Notes under the pieces: generated by a model
Database searches by the model: none
What the model saw: only the letters and a program-made list of their open reading frames with translations
What the model was told of the DNA's origin: nothing
Position numbers and translations under genes: made by a program
NCBI RefSeq assembly: GCF_900109265.1
Contig: NZ_FNZM01000017.1
Location: 158,188 to 222,187 of the forward strand
DNA: 64,000 bases
Origin: Paraburkholderia tropica
GTDB lineage: Bacteria > Pseudomonadota > Gammaproteobacteria > Burkholderiales > Burkholderiaceae
Direction: 5' to 3'
Shown: positions 42,160 to 51,047 of the stretch, piece by piece
Numbering within the stretch: the first letter of the stretch is position 1
Layout of the letters: each line of letters begins with the position of its first letter

Positions 42160-42327
42160 TTACTCGTCGCTCGAATTGCCGCAGTCTTCGCAGTCTTCGT
42201 TGCTCGGCCCTTCATCCACGAGAACCTCGTGGTTTGCCACACAGTCTTCGCAAAGGACCATGGTCGGATAGGCCTCGCTGCTCTTCTCCGATGCGAGGTC
42301 ACCCTGCACTTGATAGCTATTATTCAT
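42160..42327 (-). CDS. 55-residue double-CxxC (zinc-ribbon-like) protein
   Basis: A complete small gene from ATG 42327 to TAA 42160. The protein begins MNNSYQVQGDLASEK and contains LCEDC then, 16 residues later, DCEDCGNSSDE. Two CxxC pairs at this distance could hold one zinc ion in a ribbon-like knuckle. It is acidic and has no signal peptide. Its stop is 19 bases before the transglutaminase-like start, so the two are very probably co-transcribed. It could be an adaptor, an antitoxin-like partner or a modified peptide substrate; the sequence does not decide. Confidence 0.6.
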   Translation of the reverse strand: MNNSYQVQGDLASEKSSEAYPTMVLCEDCVANHEVLVDEGPSNEDCEDCGNSSDE

Positions 42328-42661
42328 ATTCGCTTGTCCAGGTAAGAAAGAAAACCAATATTAGAGTGCTGAGGGCGGTAAGTCGGCTGCAGACCCTCAA
42401 GGAAGGGCTTTTAACCGAAGTATGCGACACCAAACCGCGCTGCTCGTTGATATCAGGACAAGACTCGGAAATTTCAAGCACCGTGATAACCCTTATTGCA
42501 AAATCGACTTGTACACAGTAATCGCTCGCATAAGAATGGTAATCAAACGTCCGATACGCGACCGCGCCGATGGCGTGCGGGAACGCGGTAGACAACTGCG
42601 ACCGCGCTTGTTGACTACCAGTGGCTCCGATTTCCACGATTGATTACCGGTCAGATCGTAC
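42328..42661. other. Intergenic region between cassette and recombinase
   Basis: About 330 lower-GC bases. It should hold the promoter of the three-gene minus-strand cassette. No coding frame is convincing. Confidence 0.4.
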
Positions 42662-43249
42662 TTACTCGGCGCACGCCCGCTTGACGGTCGCTGTACCGAC
42701 GCCGAACTCTTCTGCGGTTTTGCTGATGGTCGCGCCATGCTCGGCCCGCCATGCCTTGATTGCTGCGTAGTCGTGGGATCGCGCGCGCCCCCTGTATTTC
42801 CCTTCCGCCTTCGCGATCGCCACGCCGCGACGCTGCATCTCCGCACGGTTGCGGTAATCCGCTTCCCCTTGCGCCGCCATGAACGCCAGCACGGCATCGC
42901 GCGTCGCTTTCTCGATGGGATCTTTGGCCTTTCCGTCAAACACCATGCCGTTAAGCGTGCATTCGACGCGAACACCGAGGTCCATGAGTCGACGCATGGT
43001 CCGGTGTAGCTCGTCGTAGCGGCGGCTGATGCGGTCGAGCCAGCGCACGATGAGCACGCCGCCGTGCCGCAGATCGTGTTCGGCTTTGCGCCACTGTTCC
43101 CGCGCGTCAGGAGCGACGTGGTAGCCGCTCACGCCCTCGTCAATAAAAACGTCCTTGTCCAGCACCCCGTGAGCTTTGGCGTCGTCGTACTGGCTCGCTG
43201 CGGACTGGCCGTCCGTGGTCGAGATACGCCCGTAGTAGAGTTTGCGCAT
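42662..43249 (-). CDS. Serine recombinase / resolvase family protein
   Basis: A 195-residue site-specific recombinase of the resolvase/invertase type. It opens MRKLYYGRISTTDGQSAASQ, where the serine (residue 10 or 16) is the expected nucleophile, then has ARV-like GVLIVRWLDRISRRYDEL and the E-helix region. The C-terminal helix-turn-helix ends ISKTAEEFGVGTATVKRACAE. Length fits Tn3-type resolvases and invertases. It could resolve, invert or have inserted this island segment. Confidence 0.9.
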   Translation of the reverse strand: MRKLYYGRISTTDGQSAASQYDDAKAHGVLDKDVFIDEGVSGYHVAPDAREQWRKAEHDLRHGGVLIVRWLDRISRRYDELHRTMRRLMDLGVRVECTLNGMVFDGKAKDPIEKATRDAVLAFMAAQGEADYRNRAEMQRRGVAIAKAEGKYRGRARSHDYAAIKAWRAEHGATISKTAEEFGVGTATVKRACAE

Positions 43250-43676
43250 GGTTTTATGTGGATCATTTGAATATATAGATCAATTATAGCATAGCTCAAA
43301 TTGACGGTTGATCCTGATGAGCCATCTGCCAGCCCATGGATGGCTAGCTCAATACGGTATGCCCAAATGAGCCGGAGACGTTCAGCCGAAGCATAATCGA
43401 CGGCGTGGCGCATCCACAGCTTGCCCCGCGTTTGATGGCGCCTATTGCTAAGGCGTATCGGTTCCCCATCCAACAATACTCAAGCTCGGAAGTTGAGAAA
43501 CCAAATTGCGATGCCTGACCGCAATAGGAAATTACCGATGCAGCGCCGAGAACGGTGCGGTATCTGTCGCCGTTAGAAGTCGACAGATTGTATTTTTTCT
43601 GTTAGCCTGCGACCGCTACAGGCGGGCGGAGCGCAGCTTCCTCTATGCGGCGAGAATATTTTCTAATAGACAACGA
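43250..43676. other. Divergent region between recombinase and methyltransferase
   Basis: About 430 bases. An AT-rich patch at 43260-43300 (AATATATAGATCAATTATAG) lies directly ahead of the recombinase and may hold its promoter or a resolution site. The rest carries no gene I can support. Confidence 0.45.
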
Positions 43677-44840
43677 ATGAATAACACGAAGCCTTCCGTT
43701 ATAGATTTGTTTTGCGGCTGCGGCGGCTTTTCGCTTGGGGCAGAATTGGCAGGATTTCGATCTCTCGTAGCGATCGATATTGAGCCAACGCTGCAATCCA
43801 GTTTTGGAAAGAATTTCCCCTCCTCGAAGCCTGTACAGGCTGATGTTTCAGACATTAATCGAGCTGACTGGAGTCTGCTCATAGGCGATAAGCGGCCGGA
43901 CGGGATAATAGGCGGTCCGCCTTGCCAAGGATTCAGCCGAATTGGCAAGCGGAGCAAAGACGACCCGAGAAATACGCTTATTCATCATTTTTACCGCCAC
44001 GTCAATCTGTTGCAGCCCAAATTCTTCGTAATGGAGAACGTGGAGGGGTTGTTGGACGAAGACAATATCGGGGTTCTAGAGGCCGCAATCGGTACCGTGT
44101 CGCATAGATACACCGTTTTGGGTCCATTCGTAGTAAATGCCGCTGATTTTGGAGCAGCAACAAATCGTCGTAGAACACTTGTAGTTGGGTACGACCCGAA
44201 CGAGTTAGCACTTGAGCAACGTCTTTTTGACCAAGTGGCGGTCGAAATAAGGGCTACCGTCCGAGATGCGATTAGCGATCTTCCGTCTCCGGTACCTCGC
44301 AATCCTCGGGATAAGAGTGATTTCGGCTGGGCGAATTACAAAATTAACTCCATCGCGACATCGGAATATGCGCGGAGTCTCCGCGAGCTACCTCCGGACG
44401 GTCTAGGTTGGTCATCTGCAATAGAGCACCTGTCATCGGGAACGGTGTCGGGGATGTTTCAAACATGCCATACGCCAACTGTGCAAAATCGGTATCGGTC
44501 AATACCAAACGGAACCAGCGACCCGATCAGCAAGTCGTACCGCCTCAGTTGGAATGGGCAATGTCCGACCATTCGTGCTGGTACCGGTTCGGAAAAGGGT
44601 GCGTTTCAAGCTGTGCGTCCGCTTCATCCGTCGGAACCGCGTGTTATTACCGTCCGAGAAGCAGCGCGAATGCAAGCTTTCCCGGATTGGTTCATTTTTC
44701 ACCCTACTGTATGGCATAGTTTTCGAATGATTGGGAACAGCGTCTCTCCGAGTGTCTCCTTTGGGGTTTTGTCGGCTATATTTAAGAATCTAGGTCACGA
44801 TGAAATAACGAGAGATCAATTGAAACGCAGGGCCGCATAA
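43677..44840 (+). CDS. DNA (cytosine-5-)-methyltransferase
   Basis: A 387-residue 5-methylcytosine methyltransferase. Motif I is IDLFCGCGGFSLG, the catalytic motif IV is GGPPCQGFSRIG (Cys near residue 82), motif VI is FVMENVEGLL and motif VIII is replaced by AATNRRRTLVVG. The C-terminus has GNSVSP (motif X). The target-recognition part spans about residues 200-320. The start is ATG 43677, directly before motif I; a longer frame upstream lacks support. An ATPase gene follows by 23 bases and Vsr lies beyond, forming one modification module. Confidence 0.93.
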   Translation: MNNTKPSVIDLFCGCGGFSLGAELAGFRSLVAIDIEPTLQSSFGKNFPSSKPVQADVSDINRADWSLLIGDKRPDGIIGGPPCQGFSRIGKRSKDDPRNTLIHHFYRHVNLLQPKFFVMENVEGLLDEDNIGVLEAAIGTVSHRYTVLGPFVVNAADFGAATNRRRTLVVGYDPNELALEQRLFDQVAVEIRATVRDAISDLPSPVPRNPRDKSDFGWANYKINSIATSEYARSLRELPPDGLGWSSAIEHLSSGTVSGMFQTCHTPTVQNRYRSIPNGTSDPISKSYRLSWNGQCPTIRAGTGSEKGAFQAVRPLHPSEPRVITVREAARMQAFPDWFIFHPTVWHSFRMIGNSVSPSVSFGVLSAIFKNLGHDEITRDQLKRRAA

Positions 44841-44863
44841 ACCAGTAATCCGGGGAGCTGAGC

Positions 44864-46561
44864 ATGGCAACAAAAAAATCTACGGCGTTCGAGATCGACA
44901 CAACGCCCAGCAAGCAAGTAATTGTGGAGAGTCTGACTCGAGATATATCAATTGATGCATGTGTATTCGATTTGATAGACAACGCAGTAGACGCAGCAAG
45001 AAATTCAATTTTTGCTAAAAAAAAAGATAGCAGTAAGGGCCCCGAACTTCCCATCTCGTACAAAGGCTATGAGATAAAAATACAGTTCGGTGCCGACGCA
45101 TTTTCTATCCAGGACAATTGCGGCGGGATTTCCATCGCAGACCTCAAGACGTCAGTCCTTCGGTTTGGCGAACGCTCGACCCATCAGCTTGGCATTGGGG
45201 TTTTCGGAGTTGGGTTGAATCGGGCGCTGTTTAAGATCGGTCGTACGAGTAACATCGTCACCGACACGGGCACCCAACGTTCGGAACTTAGTCTGGATAC
45301 GGAAAGATATCTCCAAGCAGTCGGCTGGGCACTTCCTGCCGTTGAGGCTCCGACCACGGGCAAAGCAAGCACTATCATAAAGATCGGCGGGCTATCAACA
45401 GAGACTGCTCGACGATTTGCTGACAAAAACGAGATCGAGAAATTCGGAAGTGAGATCGGACGAATCTACAGCCGCTTCATCGAAAAAGGCCTGAGGATTC
45501 TCGTCAATCGGAAGGTGGTCGAATCCCACGCGATTGAGATTCGTGAAAATGGCCCGTACGCCCCCGACAGAAAATTATATAAAACAGAGGACGGGATTTC
45601 TATATTCCTTCACGCAGGCCAACATTCGAAACATCGTTTCGTCGCCGAGCCAGACTACGACAAGGAAACCAACAGTCAAATTACCGATGAATTTGGCTGG
45701 ACAATCTTTTGTAATGATCGCGCGGTGGTGAGTCACGATCGATCTGCGAAAACTGGCTGGTTTGCAAAATTTCACAGTGAGTTCTACGGTTTCGTTGGTG
45801 AAGTTAATTTTGTAGGCGACCCAGCAAAACTCCCATGGACCACAACGAAAGAAGATGTCGACCTTAATAATCGAGCCTATCAAACTGCCCTTGATGATAT
45901 GCGTCGTTTTGCGGAAAACTGGCGAAGCAACGCGACGGACGCAAAAAAGAAGAAAAAGCAACATATCTCACTGAATCCGCCTCCGTCGCCACCGAAAGGT
46001 CGACCAGCAAAAAAAGAATTGCCGGTCAGTAACCCAAAGCCCACCATTAAGAGAAAGGTGGTCGAGAAAGTCGATCACCATCAAATTGCAACAATTTTAC
46101 CCGCCGACATCGACGAAAAGCACTGCAATGATAAGCATCTTGCACTGGTGCACGAAGCCAAGCAATTAGTGCTTGGAAATTTCGTTTATTCCGGTCTTGT
46201 GTTGATGAGAATATTGTTTGAGACGACTGTCGTTACCTATTTGATTCGCCACAGTGCTTTTGACGCCTTTAGTGAAACTATTAAAAAGGAACGCGAAAAG
46301 GACAAAAAAACTAACGCACCGACGGGAAATTCGAGTATTCTTCCGAGTTTGGATGAGGCACTCACTTATCTAGCCAAGAATCCGGACATCTTCGGGGCGG
46401 GCAAAGACCAGTATTTGAAGCACAGCCTAACAAGAATGCAACATCACAAGAAGATGCTCAATAGTGCCGCGCATAATGCTTATCAACCGATTAATAGGTC
46501 AGAGGCTCTTCAGATACGTGATGAAATTCTCCCTATTCTGCGTCACCTCATAGAAAACTAA
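44864..46561 (+). CDS. GHKL ATPase, MORC/MutL-like, in a methylation-linked module
   Basis: A 565-residue protein with an N-terminal GHKL (Bergerat) ATPase domain: ACVFDLIDNAVDAARN (motif with the Asn ligand, about residues 32-47), IQDNCGGIS (Asp, Gly) and GIGVFGVGLNRALFKIG (ATP lid), then an S5-like second domain to about residue 365. A Lys/Pro-rich linker (about 365-405) leads to an all-helical C-terminal domain (about 420-565) whose MLNSAAHN motif recalls HEPN/DUF4145 proteins. Prokaryotic MORC-like ATPases linked to restriction-modification genes have been described. GGGGAG precedes the ATG. It is probably co-expressed with the methyltransferase. Confidence 0.85.
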   Translation: MATKKSTAFEIDTTPSKQVIVESLTRDISIDACVFDLIDNAVDAARNSIFAKKKDSSKGPELPISYKGYEIKIQFGADAFSIQDNCGGISIADLKTSVLRFGERSTHQLGIGVFGVGLNRALFKIGRTSNIVTDTGTQRSELSLDTERYLQAVGWALPAVEAPTTGKASTIIKIGGLSTETARRFADKNEIEKFGSEIGRIYSRFIEKGLRILVNRKVVESHAIEIRENGPYAPDRKLYKTEDGISIFLHAGQHSKHRFVAEPDYDKETNSQITDEFGWTIFCNDRAVVSHDRSAKTGWFAKFHSEFYGFVGEVNFVGDPAKLPWTTTKEDVDLNNRAYQTALDDMRRFAENWRSNATDAKKKKKQHISLNPPPSPPKGRPAKKELPVSNPKPTIKRKVVEKVDHHQIATILPADIDEKHCNDKHLALVHEAKQLVLGNFVYSGLVLMRILFETTVVTYLIRHSAFDAFSETIKKEREKDKKTNAPTGNSSILPSLDEALTYLAKNPDIFGAGKDQYLKHSLTRMQHHKKMLNSAAHNAYQPINRSEALQIRDEILPILRHLIEN

Positions 46562-46590
46562 CGCAAGTGGTCGGAGCCGCGTCATTTCGC

Positions 46591-46992
46591 CTACAGCAGG
46601 AATGCCTCGATCTTTGATCGAAGCGCCGACAAATCTCCGACCTCGCACTGCCATATCACTAAAACGCGCCAGCCAGCGAGTTTGAGCTCTCGAATCACTC
46701 TCACATCACGCTCCACGTTGGTCTGTAGTTTCGGCTGCCAGAAGTCCAGTTTAGATTTTGGCAGCTGCCCTTTCTTGCATCCGTGCGCGTGCCAAAAGCA
46801 ACCATGGACAAAAATCACCTTTTTACTTCGCCGAAATACAATATCTGGGCTACCCGGCAAATCTTTCGCATGTAAGCGATAGCGAAAACCTAGCGAATAG
46901 ATGAATTTTCTCACGCGTAACTCTACCTCTGTATCTTTAGAGTGTACCCGTCGCATCATTTCGCTTCGCCGACTTGGAGAAACTCTGTCCAT
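46591..46992 (-). CDS. vsr: Very-short-patch-repair (Vsr) endonuclease
   Basis: A 133-residue nuclease of the Vsr family. It begins MDRVSPSRRSEMMRRVHSKDTEVELRVRKF and carries the catalytic PGSPDIVFRRSKKVIFVHGCFWHAHGC region (Asp near residue 49, the His/Cys zinc ligands after it). Vsr proteins cut at T:G mismatches left by deaminated 5-methylcytosine; in R-M settings some act as the restriction nuclease. It is convergent with the ATPase, 29 bases apart. ATG 46992 is the family start; upstream in-frame codons are unsupported. Confidence 0.92.
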   Translation of the reverse strand: MDRVSPSRRSEMMRRVHSKDTEVELRVRKFIYSLGFRYRLHAKDLPGSPDIVFRRSKKVIFVHGCFWHAHGCKKGQLPKSKLDFWQPKLQTNVERDVRVIRELKLAGWRVLVIWQCEVGDLSALRSKIEAFLL

Positions 46993-47629
46993 CCGCCATC
47001 TCCGAAGTTGCTTGCCGCCTGAAAGATTTGCGGCACTCTCCGATAGCCAGCACGCTTTACGCAAACTTGCTGGCACGCGTATTGGTGCAATCTAGGTCGA
47101 TGCATCGTGCCGAATGCAGCGACACCGAGTCTGCAAAGTGTATCTCTCTCGGAGACGGCTAGTCGGCCTGTCTAGCCAACATGCGATAGCGCCTTGGTGA
47201 GAATGGCGAAGATGATGCCGTCGAAGACGGCGATCTGCTGCCGCAATACGCCTGCATTCATGCGCCGCGGGGAGTCACTTTGTGACGTACCAAAGGGCGC
47301 TTGTTCCGAAGTAGGCTACTTATGGCTTAGGTGCCGGTGTCTGGCTGGCGTCTGTCTTTGTTATTCTCCACGTACGGCCCTCGAAAAGCTGCGGTCTCGT
47401 GAGTTCTTCAATAGTCGGCGCTCTCATCCGACTCCCAGAGACGGATTTTATCGAAAAATGGAGGCGCAGAATTGTTTCCCGCGATGTAGATTATATAATT
47501 CCTGAGCGTGTCCCATGCATATCCGGCGCTCAGGCTGGCTTATCAGTAAGCGCATCGCTGAGCCCGCTGATCACATTAGCCAAAAACGGTGGATACAATA
47601 TCTCCCTCCTTTCCGTTCCGGTATTCCCC
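46993..47629. other. Intergenic region after the methylation module
   Basis: About 640 bases, the longest empty stretch in the island. Frames on both strands are short and unrelated to any family I know. Composition rises toward the core near 47.6 kb. Confidence 0.4.
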
Positions 47630-48103
47630 ATGACAAAGCGGCGGTCACAGAAGTTCCGGCGACCGATGACTCGCGAGATGCTTTTGCCGATCGCGCCATC
47701 AGTGGCGCGGCGCAGATCAATCGAACATCACATGGCCTGCCGTCAACTAGCAAGCGGAAACGGCAGCCCAACGGGTTTTGCGCAGCTGTTCGAGGCAATC
47801 TATTGTACCTATTTCGTTCACTTCGCGACCGAAGGCCGCTACGGACTCGAAATGTTCCGGGAAGCGGAAAGGGAACTGGGCGAATGCTACACACGAGCGA
47901 AGGCAGAAGGGAGATTTGACACGGTGCCCGGCGGCATGGCGGCAATCCAGAAGGTCCTCCTGCTGCGCGATGAGCAATTTCGGACGGTTCCGTCCCATTT
48001 TCTCGACGCTGCACAGGAACGATTCCTCAGATACGTAAGAAGCGACGGCGACGATTCGCCGATTGTGTCGGAACCCGATTGCGAAAATTCGCCGTCACTC
48101 TGA
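47630..48103 (+). CDS. Fis-like / DUF-type hypothetical protein of Burkholderiales
   Basis: A 157-residue protein opening MTKRRSQKFRRPMTREMLLP, with the body RSIEHHMACRQLASGNGSPTGFAQLFEAIY and an acidic tail. It resembles proteins that annotation pipelines call Fis family regulators in Burkholderia, but I see no clear Fis helix-turn-helix. ATG 47630 is chosen because the frame upstream is not conserved in character. It marks the start of the vgrG island. Function unknown. Confidence 0.6.
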   Translation: MTKRRSQKFRRPMTREMLLPIAPSVARRRSIEHHMACRQLASGNGSPTGFAQLFEAIYCTYFVHFATEGRYGLEMFREAERELGECYTRAKAEGRFDTVPGGMAAIQKVLLLRDEQFRTVPSHFLDAAQERFLRYVRSDGDDSPIVSEPDCENSPSL

Positions 48104-48463
48104 CGTGTGGATTATCTATAGAGATCATGACTTGAAATAGCCCGCTGCTCACGACAAGACGCAAAATGGATTCGTCGATATCCCGGTTCGCACAGGACGG
48201 TTGAACCCGGAATAAATGCTGCGTGCATAAAACGGCTATGCCGATGATATGCCTGTTGAAAATCACGATCATCCTGGAGTCATGCGGCATTGATTTTGAT
48301 ATTATTTCCGCGCTATCAGGCGGGATTTTTCTGGCTTGACTTTTTTACCGATTGGAAAATTTTCCGGTCAAAATTTCCTTTTTCATCGAATAAAACGCGC
48401 GGTTCCAGCCATTGGGTATTTGCTGCGGCCGGGCACGTGATTCAAGCTCGAACGGGGTAACGC
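48104..48463. other. Promoter region of the vgrG gene group
   Basis: About 360 bases. A perfect 12-base palindrome GGAAAATTTTCC lies at 48356-48367, after a TTGACT hexamer at 48338-48343. It may be the promoter/operator of vgrG. No gene is visible. Confidence 0.5.
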
Positions 48464-50974
48464 ATGGCTTCCCAGGCACTGGACAAGGCGTTGAGCATCG
48501 GTTACGCCCAAGCCGACCGTCTCGCCAGACTCGACACGCCACTTGGTGACGACTGGCTGGTTCCGTTGTACGTCAGGATCAACGCCCGGCTCGGGCGCAA
48601 TTTCGAGGTGACCGTCGATGCAGCGTCAACCCGCGATACGCAGATCAAGCTCAATGCCCTGATGCTGCAGCCCATCACGCTCTGGATCAGACAGACGGAT
48701 GGTAACTATCTGCCAATCCACGGCTATGTGCAGCGGGCAAGAAGAATCGGCAGCGATGGCGGCATCGCCTATTTTCAGCTCCAGTTTTCGTCTTTCCTGA
48801 GTTTTCTCAAGCTCGGCAGTGACCGGCGCGACTGGCAGGAAGTCACCGCCCAGCAGGCAATGTCCGATGTGCTTGACAAGCATCCTCAGGCGCACGGCCA
48901 CTACACGTTTGATCTGCGCTCATCGACCCGCACGTATTCGAATCGTGTGCAGTGGGAGTCGGACTGGAACTATGTCCAGCGGAGCATGGAGGAAATCGGT
49001 GTATTTCCGCGCTTCGACTTCGCGAAGGACGGCAAGTCGCACACGGTGGTCATTTTCGACGACCTGTACTTTGGGCCGCAGTTGCCCCAGCAGGAACTGA
49101 AATTCAGTCGCGCCGGGACCGGCGAGGAGTTTGACGGGCTGACGCAGCTGAGCGAGCAGCAGGAGGCACAAAGCGCCACACTCACGACGGCCACCGCCGA
49201 CTACAAGCGGCCCGATCTGGACAGGCAGGTCAGCACGCCTGCGCTGAACACGGACGAGCTGCCCGCGCAGGGCGAAGACTATCTCTACACCGGTTCGCAG
49301 AGCTGGGGCGAGCGCGACCTGGGCGAGCAGCAGGCGCGCATCCGCACGGAGCAATGGGCGTCGCGTGCAAAGCGTTATTTCGCAGTGGGCAGTCCCCGCT
49401 ACGCATTGCCCGGATACTGGTTCACGCTCAGCGGCCATCCCGAATTCGACACCCTGCCCGAGCACGACCGGGAACTCTCGATCATCGCCAGCGACTGGCT
49501 GATCCAGAACAACGTGCCGGGCATCGATACGCTCGCGCGCTTCCCGAAAAGTCTGCGCGCGGAGGTCGAGCAGGCAAAGAGCACCGGGAGCGGCGCGGGC
49601 GTAAGCCACCCGGACGGCAGTGTCGGTTTCATTCAGGTGGAGATCGAGGCGCAACGCCGCCGCGTGCCGTTCCGCAGCCCGTTCGAGCACCTCAAGCCCG
49701 AAATGCACGTCCAGACAGGGATCGTCGGTACGGCTGAAAATGATGAAATCACGACCGACGATGGAAACCGCGTGAAGGTGTGGATGACATACAGCCGCAA
49801 GGACCGCAACGAGAAGGCGTCGGCGTGGATTCGCGCCGCGATGCCGGACGCGGGCGCGAAGCGCGGCGGCTACTTTCCGCTGCGCAAGGGCGATCAGGTC
49901 CTCATCGCATTCGTGAACGGGGATTGTGACATGCCCGTAATCATATCGAGGCTGCACGGCGGCGAGACGATGCCGGTGTGGAATACGAACGGGCTGCTCT
50001 CCGGTTTCCGCTCGCGCGAATACGGCGGCGACGGCTTCAACCAGCTGGTGCTGGACGACGCCAGCGGGCAGAACAGAGTCCATTTGTATACAACCAGTTA
50101 CGGGTCCCACCTCCACCTGGGGTATCTCATCGACCATTCCGACAACACGCGCGGCGCGTTCCTCGGACGTGGTTTCGATCTGAAGTCCGGCGCTTACGGT
50201 GCGGTGCGTGCCGAACAGGGTCTGTATGTCTCGACGCAGCCCGCGAGCGCGCAGCCGATGAACGTGACCGCGGCGACGGCGCAGCTTGCGGGCGCGGAGG
50301 CCGTGCTCGACACCGTGTCGAAGGCGAGCGAAACGAACCAGGCCGAGAGCCTGCAGGATGGGCACGACGCGCTCAAGGCGTTCACCGACGCAACCCAGCA
50401 ATCGGTTGCAGGCACAACAGCCAACGGCGGGCGCACGGCAGGCGGTGGCACGGGCAACGCGAACGGTTTCGCGAAACCGGTGATGCTGCTGTCGAGCCCG
50501 GAGGGCATTGCGACGTCAACCCAGCAGTCGGCGCACATTGCCGCGAACAAGCACGTGAATGTGGTTGCGGGCGACACCGTCAACATCGGCGCGGGGAAAT
50601 CGCTGCTGGCGAGCGTGATGGACAGGATCAGCCTGTTCGCGCAGAACCTCGGGATCAAGGTATTTGCGGCAAAGGGGCCAGTCGCCATCCAGGCGCAGAA
50701 CGGGCCGGTGACGATGGCGGGGCTTCAGGATGTGACGGTTGAAAGCTCGGGTGGCCGGGTGGTCATCACGGCGTCAAAGGAAGTCTGGATTGGCGCGGGC
50801 GGCTCGTACATCAGCATCAAGTCGGGGCTGATCGAGAACGTGACGACGGGGCAGATTCTGGAGAAGTGCGCGGACTGGGAGAAGCCAGGCGGCGGAAGCG
50901 GGACGGCCCTCAATCCGCTGAAGTCGAGTCCGGTTTCGACGGACGGCGGGCGCGGCTCGCTGTTCTCCGGCTAG
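48464..50974 (+). CDS. vgrG: Type VI secretion tip protein VgrG (DUF2345 C-terminus)
   Basis: An 836-residue trimeric spike that tops the T6SS tube. The gp27-like part spans about residues 20-400 and the gp5-like OB region about 400-500, including the phage-type SRLHGGETMPVWN joint near 512. Beyond it is the needle with repeated beta strands. The C-terminal DUF2345 domain lies about 660-820. There is no extra toxin domain, so cargo must be attached, most likely by the downstream effector. The effector gene begins 73 bases later on the same strand. Confidence 0.95.
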   Translation: MASQALDKALSIGYAQADRLARLDTPLGDDWLVPLYVRINARLGRNFEVTVDAASTRDTQIKLNALMLQPITLWIRQTDGNYLPIHGYVQRARRIGSDGGIAYFQLQFSSFLSFLKLGSDRRDWQEVTAQQAMSDVLDKHPQAHGHYTFDLRSSTRTYSNRVQWESDWNYVQRSMEEIGVFPRFDFAKDGKSHTVVIFDDLYFGPQLPQQELKFSRAGTGEEFDGLTQLSEQQEAQSATLTTATADYKRPDLDRQVSTPALNTDELPAQGEDYLYTGSQSWGERDLGEQQARIRTEQWASRAKRYFAVGSPRYALPGYWFTLSGHPEFDTLPEHDRELSIIASDWLIQNNVPGIDTLARFPKSLRAEVEQAKSTGSGAGVSHPDGSVGFIQVEIEAQRRRVPFRSPFEHLKPEMHVQTGIVGTAENDEITTDDGNRVKVWMTYSRKDRNEKASAWIRAAMPDAGAKRGGYFPLRKGDQVLIAFVNGDCDMPVIISRLHGGETMPVWNTNGLLSGFRSREYGGDGFNQLVLDDASGQNRVHLYTTSYGSHLHLGYLIDHSDNTRGAFLGRGFDLKSGAYGAVRAEQGLYVSTQPASAQPMNVTAATAQLAGAEAVLDTVSKASETNQAESLQDGHDALKAFTDATQQSVAGTTANGGRTAGGGTGNANGFAKPVMLLSSPEGIATSTQQSAHIAANKHVNVVAGDTVNIGAGKSLLASVMDRISLFAQNLGIKVFAAKGPVAIQAQNGPVTMAGLQDVTVESSGGRVVITASKEVWIGAGGSYISIKSGLIENVTTGQILEKCADWEKPGGGSGTALNPLKSSPVSTDGGRGSLFSG

Positions 50975-51047
50975 GCAGCCAGCCGTCAGGTTTCTGAACG
51001 ATTCCCTATATTACGCGCAGCAGGAACAACAGGAGAGTCTGGACCCC

